Below are positions 54,079 through 61,419 of a DNA stretch of 64,000 nt, piece after piece. Position numbers and translations under genes: made by a program. The stretch is from CAWBUW01 sp963792075. GTDB lineage: Bacteria > Chloroflexota > Anaerolineae > Anaerolineales > UBA4823. The DNA lies in NCBI GenBank assembly GCA_963792075.1, contig CAWBUW010000012.1:1426001-1490000 (forward strand), written 5' to 3'. The stretch's first letter is position 1; the number at the start of each line of letters is the position of its first letter. Under the pieces are notes generated by a model, which saw nothing but the letters and a program-made list of their open reading frames with translations, ran no database searches and was not told the origin of the DNA.

Positions 54079-54162
54079 CGCGTATCTCCTTTGATTATCC
54101 TGTATTATTGTACATCAACGAGAGCACCCAAAAATTGTTGAATTTGGTGGTGTGGTGTGTGG

Positions 54163-54168
54163 TATAAT
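54163..54168 (+). promoter_or_regulatory. -10 box of the PfkB-kinase/pgi promoter
   Basis: Perfect TATAAT directly followed by the operator palindrome. The -35 is weak (TTGAAT at 54138-54143 with a 19-bp spacer), as expected for an activated or tightly regulated promoter. Confidence 0.6.
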
Positions 54169-54182
54169 TGTTAGCGCTAACA
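54169..54182. promoter_or_regulatory. LacI-family operator between divergent sugar-acid operons
   Basis: TGTTAGCGCTAACA, a perfect 14-bp palindrome with central CG, typical of LacI-family regulators. It lies just downstream of the -10 boxes on both strands, so one bound repressor could block transcription of both units. The cognate regulator is not in the window; the lacI-type gene at 18567 appears to recognise a different site (TGGAAACGTTTCCA). Confidence 0.75.
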
Positions 54183-54191
54183 TTTATAGCT

Positions 54192-54197
54192 ATTATA
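54192..54197 (-). promoter_or_regulatory. -10 box of the SDR-larA-gnd-tkt-tal promoter
   Basis: Perfect TATAAT on the minus strand, with the operator 9 bp downstream. No strong -35 is seen (TTGTCT lies too far, about 21 bp). Confidence 0.55.
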
Positions 54198-54228
54198 TCA
54201 GAAATTTCTACAGAAAAAAGACAATATC

Positions 54229-54269
54229 TCAATAAAAGGGGGCACCTCCCGACTTTTTGAGATGTTACG
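54229..54269 (-). repeat. 41-bp element, copy 2 (inverted)
   Basis: Reverse complement of the element at 28337-28377: the 21-base and 14-base blocks are identical and only the six-base spacer differs. Here it folds into a hairpin (arms about 54226-54242 and 54246-54263), and on the minus strand it is followed by GTCTTTTTT, giving a terminator-like structure. A TATACT lies seven bases before it on the minus strand, the same distance as TACAAT in copy 1. Confidence 0.85.
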
Positions 54270-54307
54270 AAAAAAGTATACAATTACATAAAGAAAGGAT
54301 ATCTCTC

Positions 54308-55390
54308 ATGAACGTTGGCCTGAATATTCCCCAGCAGGGCGCTCTGGACCTGGTGTCCCTTGGCGCTCTGGTCCACCGTGTGGACCCTGGCATCATCCCT
54401 TTCCGCAAAGCGACGGAATGGAGGGTCTATCCCAGCGGCGGTGAGTACAACGTGGCTGCTAACCTGGCGGACTGCTTCCGCTTGCGGACGGGCATCGTCT
54501 CCGCAATGGTGGATTATCCCATTGGGGACCTGATCGCCGAGCGGGTGCGCCAGATGGGCCTGCGGGGTTTCTACAAACACTTTGCCCATAACGGCGTGAA
54601 TGGTCCCAACATGGCTACAGTGTACAGCGACCAGGGTCATGGCATGCGCGCCCCGGTCGTTTTCTACAACCGCGCCAACGAGGCTGGAGCGCTGCTCAAG
54701 CCGGGCGATTTTGACTGGAACTCCATCCTGGCGGAAGGTGTGCGTTGGCTGCACAGTGGCGGCATCTTCGCCTCGCTGTCTGAAACCACTGGTGAGGTGA
54801 TCATCGAGGCCATGCGGGCTGCCAAAGCTGCCGGCGCCGTGACCTCCTTTGACCTGAACTATCGCGCCAAGCTGTGGAATATCTGGGGCGGCGAGTCCCG
54901 CGCCCAGTCGGTCATCGCCCGCATTGTCGAGAATGTGGACGTCCTGGTTGGGAATGAAGAAGACCTGCAGATGGGGCTCGGTGTCGCCGGGCCGAAGATC
55001 GCTGCCAGGTCCAAGCTGGACCCCAGCGTCTTTTTCGGCATGATCGATCAGGTCACTCAAAAATATCCCCAGATTAAGATTGTCGCTACCACGCTGCGAG
55101 AGGTCCATTCGACCAACCGGCATGGTTGGGGCGCTGTAGCCTGGATCAACGGCCAGACCTATGCCTCTCCGACTGCCGAGCTGGACGTCTACGACCGGGT
55201 CGGCGGCGGCGATGGCTTTGCCGCGGGCCTGTTCTACGGCCTGCTGACGGGCGAGCAGCCCCAGGAAGCAGTCAACCTGGGTTGGGCGCACGGCGCGCTG
55301 CTGACCACTTTCCCCGGCGATACCACCATGGCTACCCTCGAGCAGGTGCGTTCTTTAGCCAAGGGCGGCTCGGCCCGCATCCAAAGGTAG
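54308..55390 (+). CDS. PfkB-family sugar/sugar-acid kinase
   Basis: A 360-residue ribokinase-fold kinase resembling 2-keto-3-deoxygluconate kinases. The substrate-binding region has PSGGEYNVAANLAD (about 42-55). The C-terminal anion hole and catalytic Asp are in DRVGGGDGFAAGL. ATG at 54308 is chosen because AAAGGAT precedes it and family similarity begins there. Its divergent partners (LarA-like, Gnd) would need a gluconate kinase, so gluconate or 2-keto-3-deoxygluconate are both reasonable substrates. It is followed by pgi. Confidence 0.87.
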   Translation: MNVGLNIPQQGALDLVSLGALVHRVDPGIIPFRKATEWRVYPSGGEYNVAANLADCFRLRTGIVSAMVDYPIGDLIAERVRQMGLRGFYKHFAHNGVNGPNMATVYSDQGHGMRAPVVFYNRANEAGALLKPGDFDWNSILAEGVRWLHSGGIFASLSETTGEVIIEAMRAAKAAGAVTSFDLNYRAKLWNIWGGESRAQSVIARIVENVDVLVGNEEDLQMGLGVAGPKIAARSKLDPSVFFGMIDQVTQKYPQIKIVATTLREVHSTNRHGWGAVAWINGQTYASPTAELDVYDRVGGGDGFAAGLFYGLLTGEQPQEAVNLGWAHGALLTTFPGDTTMATLEQVRSLAKGGSARIQR

Positions 55391-55399
55391 GGGTTCTTG

Positions 55400-55436
55400 G
55401 GGTTGTTTTGGGCGGCTTCGCCGCCCAAAACAACCC
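55400..55436 (+). terminator. Perfect 17-bp hairpin, GGTTGTTTTGGG family copy 2
   Basis: Arms 55400-55416 and 55420-55436 are exact complements with a TTC loop. It lies 9 bp after the kinase stop. Its arm is nearly identical to that of the inverted repeat at 19693-19727. It may attenuate transcription into pgi. Confidence 0.75.
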
Positions 55437-55493
55437 TAAAGCAACCCCAAAGCAACTTCCTTCTATGAGAAATGCACAATAGAGAGGTGACGG

Positions 55494-57146
55494 ATGTCTG
55501 ACCTTGAAACATCACCCGCCTGGCAGGCGCTGGTCCAGCACCAGCGTGAAATTGGCGATCTGCATATGCGGGATCTCTTCGCCCAGGATCCCCAACGGTT
55601 TGAACGCTTTTCTTTCCAGGTAGGGGACATCCTGTTCGATTTCTCGAAGAACCGTATTATCGAGGAAACCCTGTCTTTGCTGTGCGGCCTGGCGCGCCAG
55701 GCAGACCTGGCGCAAAGGATCGCAGCCATGTTCCGCGGGGATAAGATCAACATCACCGAAGACCGGGCCGTCCTGCATGTGGCCTTGCGCAACCGTTCCA
55801 ATACGCCTATCTACGTGGACGGCCAGGATGTGATGCCTGAGGTCAACCGGGTGCTGGGCAAGATGCGCCGCTTCAGCGAAGCGGTCCGCTCTGGCGAATG
55901 GAAAGGGTATACCGGCAAGACCATCACAGACGTCGTGAACATCGGCATTGGCGGCTCAGACCTGGGCCCCAAGATGGTCTGTGAGGCACTCAAGCCCTAT
56001 GCCCGCCCGGGCCTGCGCGTCCATTTCGTCTCCAATGTGGACAGCACCGACCTGGTGGAGGTGCTCAAGACCCTTGACCCCGAGACCGCTTTGTTCCTGG
56101 TGGCTTCGAAGACCTTTACTACCCAGGAGACCATGACCAATGCCCATTCTGCCCGCCTCTGGTTCCTCGCCGCGGCCAGGGATGAAGCCGCCATCGCCCT
56201 CCATTTCGTAGCCCTATCCACCAACACGCAGGCGGTGAGCCAGTTCGGCATCGACACCCGCAATATGTTCGAGTTTTGGGACTGGGTCGGTGGGCGCTAT
56301 TCCCTGTGGTCTGCCATTGGTCTCTCGATTGCTCTCTACCTGGGTATGGACCGCTTTGAAGCGCTGCTGAGCGGCGCGCACCAGGTGGACCAGCACTTCT
56401 GCAGCGCGCCTTTCGAGCGCAACGTCCCGGTCATCATGGGACTGCTCGGCGTGTGGTACAACAACTTCTTCGGCGCCGCCTCACACGCTATTCTGCCTTA
56501 TGACCAGTACCTGGTGCACTTCCCGGCCTACTTCCAGCAGGGGGACATGGAAAGCAACGGGAAAAGTGTCACGCGACAGGGAGAGTGGGTAGACTACTCC
56601 ACCGGTCCGGTCATCTGGGGACAACCCGGCACCAACGGCCAGCATGCCTTCTACCAGCTCATCCACCAGGGCACCCGGCTGGTCCCCTGTGATTTCCTGG
56701 CCGCGGCCAACAGTCACAATCCCCTGGGCGACCACCACCCGATCCTGCTCTCGAATTTCCTGGCCCAGACCGAAGCGCTGATGAAGGGCAAGACGCCAGA
56801 CGAAGCGCGTGCTGAGCTGGCGGCTGCGGGTGTTTCGGGCGAACAGCTCGAGCGGCTGGCGCCGGCCAAGACCTTCCCCGGCAACCGGCCAACTAACTCT
56901 TTCCTTTACCCGAAACTGACTCCCGAAGTCCTGGGCGCGCTGATCGCCCTGTATGAACACAAGATTTTCACCCAGGGCGTCATCTGGCAGATCAACTCCT
57001 TCGACCAATGGGGGGTAGAGCTGGGCAAGCAGTTGGCCAAGAAGATTTTGCCCGAGCTGTCCAGCCAGGCGCCGGTGACCGGCCACGACGGATCGACCAA
57101 TGGCTTGATCCGGATGATCCAATCTCTGAGCAGAGGGAAAGGTTGA
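55494..57146 (+). CDS. pgi: Glucose-6-phosphate isomerase
   Basis: A 550-residue phosphoglucose isomerase of the long bacterial type. Visible motifs are KINITEDRAVLH, NIGIGGSDLGPKMV, SKTFTTQETMTN, the catalytic-Glu region around VGGRYSLWSAIG, and the C-terminal QINSFDQWGVELGKQLA. It interconverts glucose and fructose 6-phosphates and so links the transketolase/transaldolase products to hexose metabolism. AGAGAGGTGACGG precedes the ATG. It forms a two-gene plus-strand unit with the PfkB kinase. Confidence 0.95.
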   Translation: MSDLETSPAWQALVQHQREIGDLHMRDLFAQDPQRFERFSFQVGDILFDFSKNRIIEETLSLLCGLARQADLAQRIAAMFRGDKINITEDRAVLHVALRNRSNTPIYVDGQDVMPEVNRVLGKMRRFSEAVRSGEWKGYTGKTITDVVNIGIGGSDLGPKMVCEALKPYARPGLRVHFVSNVDSTDLVEVLKTLDPETALFLVASKTFTTQETMTNAHSARLWFLAAARDEAAIALHFVALSTNTQAVSQFGIDTRNMFEFWDWVGGRYSLWSAIGLSIALYLGMDRFEALLSGAHQVDQHFCSAPFERNVPVIMGLLGVWYNNFFGAASHAILPYDQYLVHFPAYFQQGDMESNGKSVTRQGEWVDYSTGPVIWGQPGTNGQHAFYQLIHQGTRLVPCDFLAAANSHNPLGDHHPILLSNFLAQTEALMKGKTPDEARAELAAAGVSGEQLERLAPAKTFPGNRPTNSFLYPKLTPEVLGALIALYEHKIFTQGVIWQINSFDQWGVELGKQLAKKILPELSSQAPVTGHDGSTNGLIRMIQSLSRGKG

Positions 57147-57300
57147 AAATACGCGCCCGCCAGGTCCTGTTTCTGGCCTCTGAGGCTGATCCGTTGGTGA
57201 AAGTCGGCGGATTAGGGGACATGGCGGCTCACTGCTCCGTGCCTTGCAGCAACTTTTGATAGAGAAGACCGGGGGCGAGGTGATTGAAGTCCGCTTAAAT
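57143..57300 (+). pseudogene. Truncated glycogen synthase remnant
   Basis: Directly after pgi, and overlapping its stop, is an N-terminal fragment with VLFLASEADPLVKVGGLGDMA. This contains the KVGGLGD motif of GT5 glycogen/starch synthases (GlgA). One base appears missing near 57224, after which the frame would continue as GSLLRALQQLLIEKTGGEVIEVRL. All further sequence is absent: a promoter and the subtilase gene follow. It is a decayed remnant that once followed pgi. Confidence 0.7.
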
Positions 57301-57314
57301 TTAAAAACCTCTTC

Positions 57315-57343
57315 TTGACAATTTAGACCAACCTATGTATGAT
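57315..57343 (+). promoter_or_regulatory. Sigma-70 type promoter of the subtilase gene
   Basis: TTGACA (57315-57320), spacer of exactly 17, TATGAT (57338-57343), 43 bp before the start codon. Confidence 0.8.
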
Positions 57344-57386
57344 TTCTCAACTATCAATTCTGTTAGGTACATAGGAGGAATAACGC

Positions 57387-58556
57387 ATGAAACGGTTCTG
57401 GTCTATCCTGGTTGTTGTGTTGCTGCTGCTCACGATGGTTACCCCAGCGTTCGCAGGCAGTCCACATCCCGCTCCCGTCTCTGGCAGCGACTCGCCTTCG
57501 GCAATTTCTGGGCGTTACATTGTCGTGTTTAATGATGACGTCGATGCCAAGGAGATGGAAGCCGCCGAGAACTTTGCCAACAGCAACGGAGGCAAAGTGG
57601 AATGGCGCTACACCAGCGCTCTCAAGGGGTTTGCCGCCAGCCTTCCCGATCAGGCGATTCAAGGGCTGAGCCATAACCCGAACGTGGCCTATATTGAGGC
57701 CGATCAGGTCATCAGCCTCGAGGCTACCCAGACGGGCGCTACCTGGGGCCTGGACCGGATTGATCAGCAGGCCCTGCCGCTGAGTCAATCCTATACCTAC
57801 AATTACACCGGCGCTGGCGTGACCGCTTATATTGTCGATACCGGCATTCTTTACTCTCATAGTGAATTTGGCGGCCGCGCCTCCTTCGGCTTTGACGCCT
57901 TCGGCGGCAATGGCGCCGATTGCCATGGGCACGGCACGCATGTTTCCGGCACAGTCGGTGGCAGCACGTACGGTGTTGCCAAGAATGTAGCCTTGGTTGC
58001 GGTGCGTGTGCTTGACTGCAGCGGCTCCGGCACCACCTCTGGCGTGATCGCTGGCGTGGACTGGGTGAAGGCCCACCACACTGCTTCCTCGGTTGCCAAT
58101 ATGAGCCTCGGCGGCGGCGCCAGCACGGCGCTGGATACAGCAGTAGCCAACTCAATTGCGTCTGGCGTTACTTATGCCATCGCAGCCGGCAACAGCAACC
58201 GCGATGCCTGCAAATTCTCCCCGGCCCGGGTTGCTTCTGCCATCACGGTCGGCGCGACCACCTCCACGGATGCCCGCGCCTCTTACAGCAACTATGGTAG
58301 CTGCCTGGACCTGTTCGCCCCGGGCTCTTCGATCACCTCATCCTGGAACTCCAGCAGCACAGCGACCAATACCATCAGCGGCACCTCCATGGCGACCCCG
58401 CATGTTGCCGGTGTGGCGGCCTTGTACCTGGAAGCCCATCCTGGCGCGACCCCCCTGGCTGTAAGGAATGCCATCGTTGGCGGCGCCACCCCGAATAAAG
58501 TGACCAGTGCTGGGCGTAATTCGCCGAACCTGCTGCTTTATTCACTCGTTCCATAG
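57387..58556 (+). CDS. Secreted subtilisin-like serine protease (proteinase K/aqualysin type)
   Basis: A 389-residue exported protease. It has a signal peptide (about 1-23, cleavage near AFAG), an inhibitor I9 propeptide (about 40-112; GRYIVVFNDDV to NVAYIEADQVI) and an S8 catalytic domain (about 118-385). The triad is D151 in YIVDTGI, H182 in GHGTHVSG and S334 in SGTSMATPHVAG, with the oxyanion Asn in AAGNSN. The closest style is aqualysin/proteinase K. No C-terminal pre-peptidase domain is present. AGGAGG precedes the ATG, a strong promoter precedes it, and two hairpins follow. Confidence 0.95.
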   Translation: MKRFWSILVVVLLLLTMVTPAFAGSPHPAPVSGSDSPSAISGRYIVVFNDDVDAKEMEAAENFANSNGGKVEWRYTSALKGFAASLPDQAIQGLSHNPNVAYIEADQVISLEATQTGATWGLDRIDQQALPLSQSYTYNYTGAGVTAYIVDTGILYSHSEFGGRASFGFDAFGGNGADCHGHGTHVSGTVGGSTYGVAKNVALVAVRVLDCSGSGTTSGVIAGVDWVKAHHTASSVANMSLGGGASTALDTAVANSIASGVTYAIAAGNSNRDACKFSPARVASAITVGATTSTDARASYSNYGSCLDLFAPGSSITSSWNSSSTATNTISGTSMATPHVAGVAALYLEAHPGATPLAVRNAIVGGATPNKVTSAGRNSPNLLLYSLVP

Positions 58557-58581
58557 TCACCCTTCGCTAGATTGGAGCTCG

Positions 58582-58620
58582 GGGGCATTGGATGGGGTTT
58601 CGCCCCACCCAATGCCCCCT
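58582..58620 (+). terminator. Terminator hairpin after subtilase gene
   Basis: GGGGGCATTGG (58582-58592) pairs with CCAATGCCCCC (58610-58620), and TGGGG with CCCCA inside (one mismatch between), followed by TTTCTT. Confidence 0.75.
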
Positions 58621-58630
58621 TTCTTGTGCA

Positions 58631-58673
58631 GGTGCCAGTTCGCGGTAAAACCGCTGACTGGCACCCTTTTTTT
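58631..58673 (+). terminator. Second intrinsic terminator
   Basis: GGTGCCAGT (58631-58639) pairs with ACTGGCACC (58657-58665), with an inner GCGGT/ACCGC stem, followed by seven Ts. It overlaps the promoter of the next gene. Confidence 0.8.
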
Positions 58674-58682
58674 CGTTATAAT
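58654..58682 (+). promoter_or_regulatory. Promoter giving a leaderless mRNA
   Basis: CTGACT (58654-58659), spacer of 17, perfect TATAAT (58677-58682). The ATG at 58689 lies only 6 bp after the -10, so transcription should start at or next to the A of the ATG, leaving no room for a ribosome site. Confidence 0.65.
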
Positions 58683-58688
58683 AGCGGT

Positions 58689-60128
58689 ATGCATTTGAAA
58701 AACCTTCCCCCCTGGTTCCTCTTGCTTGCCCTGCTGGGCGGGATGCTGCGCCCCGCGGAGCGGGTGCAAGCCCAATCAAGCAGTGTCACTGCCTACGACC
58801 TGATCCTCGCCATGAACATGATGCGCGTATCGTATGGCTTGCCGGCACTGATCGAAGACCCCATCGTCAATGCGGTGGCCCAATCTACCGCTGAGATTAT
58901 GGCTGCTAACCAGATGTCCTGGCACATTGGCGATGTGCGCGGCCGCATCGCCGCGGCCGGGTATGGCGGCGGCGCTACGGTCTGGGCGACGGAAAATTTT
59001 GCCGTGGGCAACATGGGTATCGACGAGATCATGGCGGTTTGGTCCGATGCAGACCACATGCGCCCGGCAGCCATTGCGGCCTACTGTCATGTGGGGGCGG
59101 GGGTGGCCCAGGCGGCAGATGGCAGGTACTATTACATCTTGCAGGCGGCTTATACTTCCACCAATTCCTGCGGACCATACAACTACACGGGCAATACAGG
59201 TGGCTCTGGTGCCACCTCTGTACCCGGTGTCAGCATCGTTCCCCAGATAATCATGCCGGTGAAGATCGCCACGCCCGACGCAGATGGGAAGATCTATCAT
59301 GTGGTCGAAATGGGGCAGTCTTTATGGTCCATTGCCGTGACCTATCAAATCACCATCCACGATATCGAGGTGTGGAACAACCTTTCCCGCAGCACACCCC
59401 TGCGCACCGGGCAGCGCCTGTTCATCCCCAGCGCGAATACCGAGGGGTATGCCACCCCCACGCCGGCGGGTATGATTATCCCCAGCACGCCCGGCGCGGA
59501 TGGCAAGATCATCCACACCGTGGCGCCCTACCAGGCGCTGATCACGATCGCGGAGGCCTACAGCGTCACGGTGGATACGATCCTGGCGCTGAACGGCATC
59601 CAGGCCGATTGGCCGCTGCAGATAGACCAGCAGCTCGTGATCTCGGCTGGCTGGGTCACCCCCAGTCCTACACCGCGCCCGCTGACACCGGTCGAAAAGC
59701 TCACTCCGGCCGCGGATGGCAAGTACTACCATACCGTGCAGAGCGGCGAGACGCTTTCGTGGATTGCCTCCTTGTATAAAGTGCCCCTGGCTGAACTGAT
59801 GGTGTGGAATGGGCTCAACAACGCCTCTGTGATCCACCCAGAGCAAAAGCTGCTCCTGCAAGTCACGCCGCCTGTCCCACCCACCTTTACGCCCGGTCCG
59901 CCCACCGCCACGGCTACAATTACGCCGACGCCGCCTCCACCCACCGCGACACGCACCCTGCGCCCGGCCACTCTCAGCCCCACCGCTACGCCCGATCCAG
60001 CCGCTTCATCCGGCGGGCTGCCGCTGGGTTGGCTGTTGGGTGCGGTTTTGGGAGCCGCCGGGCTGGGCCTGCTGGCCTGGGCGCTGCGGATAAAAGGTGG
60101 AAGGCCAAATGAGAAGGATGGAGGCTGA
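58689..60128 (+). CDS. Secreted CAP-domain protein with three LysM repeats and C-terminal anchor
   Basis: A 479-residue exported protein. It has a signal peptide (about 1-29), a CAP/SCP domain (about 32-165; LILAMNMMRVSYGLPAL, NQMSWHIG and AENFAVG-like ATENFAVG), three LysM modules (about 200-250, 270-320 and 340-395; IYHVVEMGQSLWSIAVTY, IIHTVAPYQALITIAEAY, YYHTVQSGETLSWIASLY), a Thr/Pro-rich linker (about 395-440) and a membrane helix (about 448-468). It probably binds cell-wall glycan. The ATG at 58689 is preferred over an upstream in-frame start because the signal peptide begins there. Confidence 0.9.
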   Translation: MHLKNLPPWFLLLALLGGMLRPAERVQAQSSSVTAYDLILAMNMMRVSYGLPALIEDPIVNAVAQSTAEIMAANQMSWHIGDVRGRIAAAGYGGGATVWATENFAVGNMGIDEIMAVWSDADHMRPAAIAAYCHVGAGVAQAADGRYYYILQAAYTSTNSCGPYNYTGNTGGSGATSVPGVSIVPQIIMPVKIATPDADGKIYHVVEMGQSLWSIAVTYQITIHDIEVWNNLSRSTPLRTGQRLFIPSANTEGYATPTPAGMIIPSTPGADGKIIHTVAPYQALITIAEAYSVTVDTILALNGIQADWPLQIDQQLVISAGWVTPSPTPRPLTPVEKLTPAADGKYYHTVQSGETLSWIASLYKVPLAELMVWNGLNNASVIHPEQKLLLQVTPPVPPTFTPGPPTATATITPTPPPPTATRTLRPATLSPTATPDPAASSGGLPLGWLLGAVLGAAGLGLLAWALRIKGGRPNEKDGG

Positions 60129-60159
60129 AGACGTAAGGCTGAAACCCGAAGGGTGAAAA

Positions 60160-61341
60160 ATGAATATCTTTACTGGTAGTGTACGAAGTGGACTGACAAG
60201 ATTCTGTTCGGGATGGATGCTCGTTTTCCTATTCGGTGGGTGCAGTTTCCAGGGGAATGCCCCGGGAGTCCGGGAGTTCGCGGCTTCGCCAGCAGCCGGC
60301 GCACCGATCTCTCATCTTTCTGCTACACCGGCGATGCCGTGGGCACCAAGCAGCACGCCGCTGCCCACAGCTACACCCACGCTGCCCCCCACCGATACTG
60401 CGACCCTTACGCCCACCCCAACACCCACGCTGCATCCGATGAACATCCTGGCCGCGCGGCAAACGCCTTACCCGGGCAGTGCAATCACGCTGGAAGAGGT
60501 CCTGGAGCCAGGCGATAATTATGCTCGCTATATTGCCTGGTATGAGTCGCAGGGGTTGAAGATCTACGGCCTGCTGACCGTGCCGAATGGCGAGCCGCCC
60601 GCCATCGGTTGGCCAGCGATCGTTTTCAACCACGGCTACATTTCCCCAGACGTATATCGTTCCACCGAGCGCTATATTGCCTATGTGGATAGCCTGGCGC
60701 GCAGCGGGTACATCGTTTACCGCATTGATTACCGCGGCCATGACCGCTCGGACGGCGAAGCGACGGGTGCATACGGGGATCCTGGCTACCTGGTGGATGT
60801 GCTCAACGCGGTCGCTTCATTGCAAGCTTTCCCCCAGGCCGACCCCCAGCGCATTGGCATGTGGGGGCATTCGATGGGTGGCTATTTGACCTTGCGGGCG
60901 ATGGTCATTTCGCCGGAAATCAAAGCCGGGGTGATCTGGGCCGGTGTCGTTGGCTCGTACCCAGACCTGCTGTGCTGCTGGCGGCGAGCTGTCCCTGCCG
61001 GGCCTACCCCCACACCCAACCCCAATTTCCGCTCTGGCTGGCGGACTACCTGGCAAAACCTGTACGGCTCACCTGAAGCGAACCCCGAATTCTGGTCAGG
61101 GATTTCTGCCAACCACTACCTGGCCGAAATCTCCGGGCCGCTGCAGCTCCATCATGGAACTGCGGATACCTCTGTGCCGGTGGAGTTTTCGCGCACTCTG
61201 GCACAGCAAATGCAGCAGGCCGGTATGCCGGTGGAGTATTACGAATACCCGGGCGATAATCATAACCTGTCCAATGAGTTCAGCCTGGCCATGGCGCGCA
61301 CACTGGCGTTTTACGAACGCTATCTAAAAGCAACTCCTTAG
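60160..61341 (+). CDS. Lipoprotein alpha/beta hydrolase, prolyl-oligopeptidase-like
   Basis: A 393-residue serine hydrolase. A lipoprotein signal ends in FLFGGC, with the lipid Cys near residue 28, followed by a Thr/Pro-rich linker (about 60-95). The catalytic fold (about 115-390) has the nucleophile in GMWGHSMGGYLTL, an Asp in HHGTADTSVP and the His in GDNHNLSNE. The style is that of S9/dienelactone-hydrolase-like enzymes. It may cleave peptides or esters outside the cell. It starts 31 bp after the CAP/LysM stop on the same strand and probably shares its transcript. Confidence 0.88.
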   Translation: MNIFTGSVRSGLTRFCSGWMLVFLFGGCSFQGNAPGVREFAASPAAGAPISHLSATPAMPWAPSSTPLPTATPTLPPTDTATLTPTPTPTLHPMNILAARQTPYPGSAITLEEVLEPGDNYARYIAWYESQGLKIYGLLTVPNGEPPAIGWPAIVFNHGYISPDVYRSTERYIAYVDSLARSGYIVYRIDYRGHDRSDGEATGAYGDPGYLVDVLNAVASLQAFPQADPQRIGMWGHSMGGYLTLRAMVISPEIKAGVIWAGVVGSYPDLLCCWRRAVPAGPTPTPNPNFRSGWRTTWQNLYGSPEANPEFWSGISANHYLAEISGPLQLHHGTADTSVPVEFSRTLAQQMQQAGMPVEYYEYPGDNHNLSNEFSLAMARTLAFYERYLKATP

Positions 61342-61358
61342 TGGTAGGTTACCGAAGT

Positions 61359-61405
61359 TTTGATGGAGGGTGGCAGGCGCAAAGCGCCTGCCACCCTCCA
61401 TCAAA
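61359..61405. terminator. Perfect 22-bp bidirectional hairpin
   Basis: Arms 61359-61380 and 61384-61405 are exact complements with an AAA loop. It lies between convergent genes, 17 bp after one stop and 14 bp before the other. The ends are TTTGATGG/CCATCAAA. Confidence 0.8.
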
Positions 61406-61419
61406 TTCAGCTTGACCGA

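Noticed and set aside
54284..55291. Long minus-strand frame opposite the PfkB kinase
   Set aside because: Shadow frame without domains; the plus strand holds an intact PfkB kinase.
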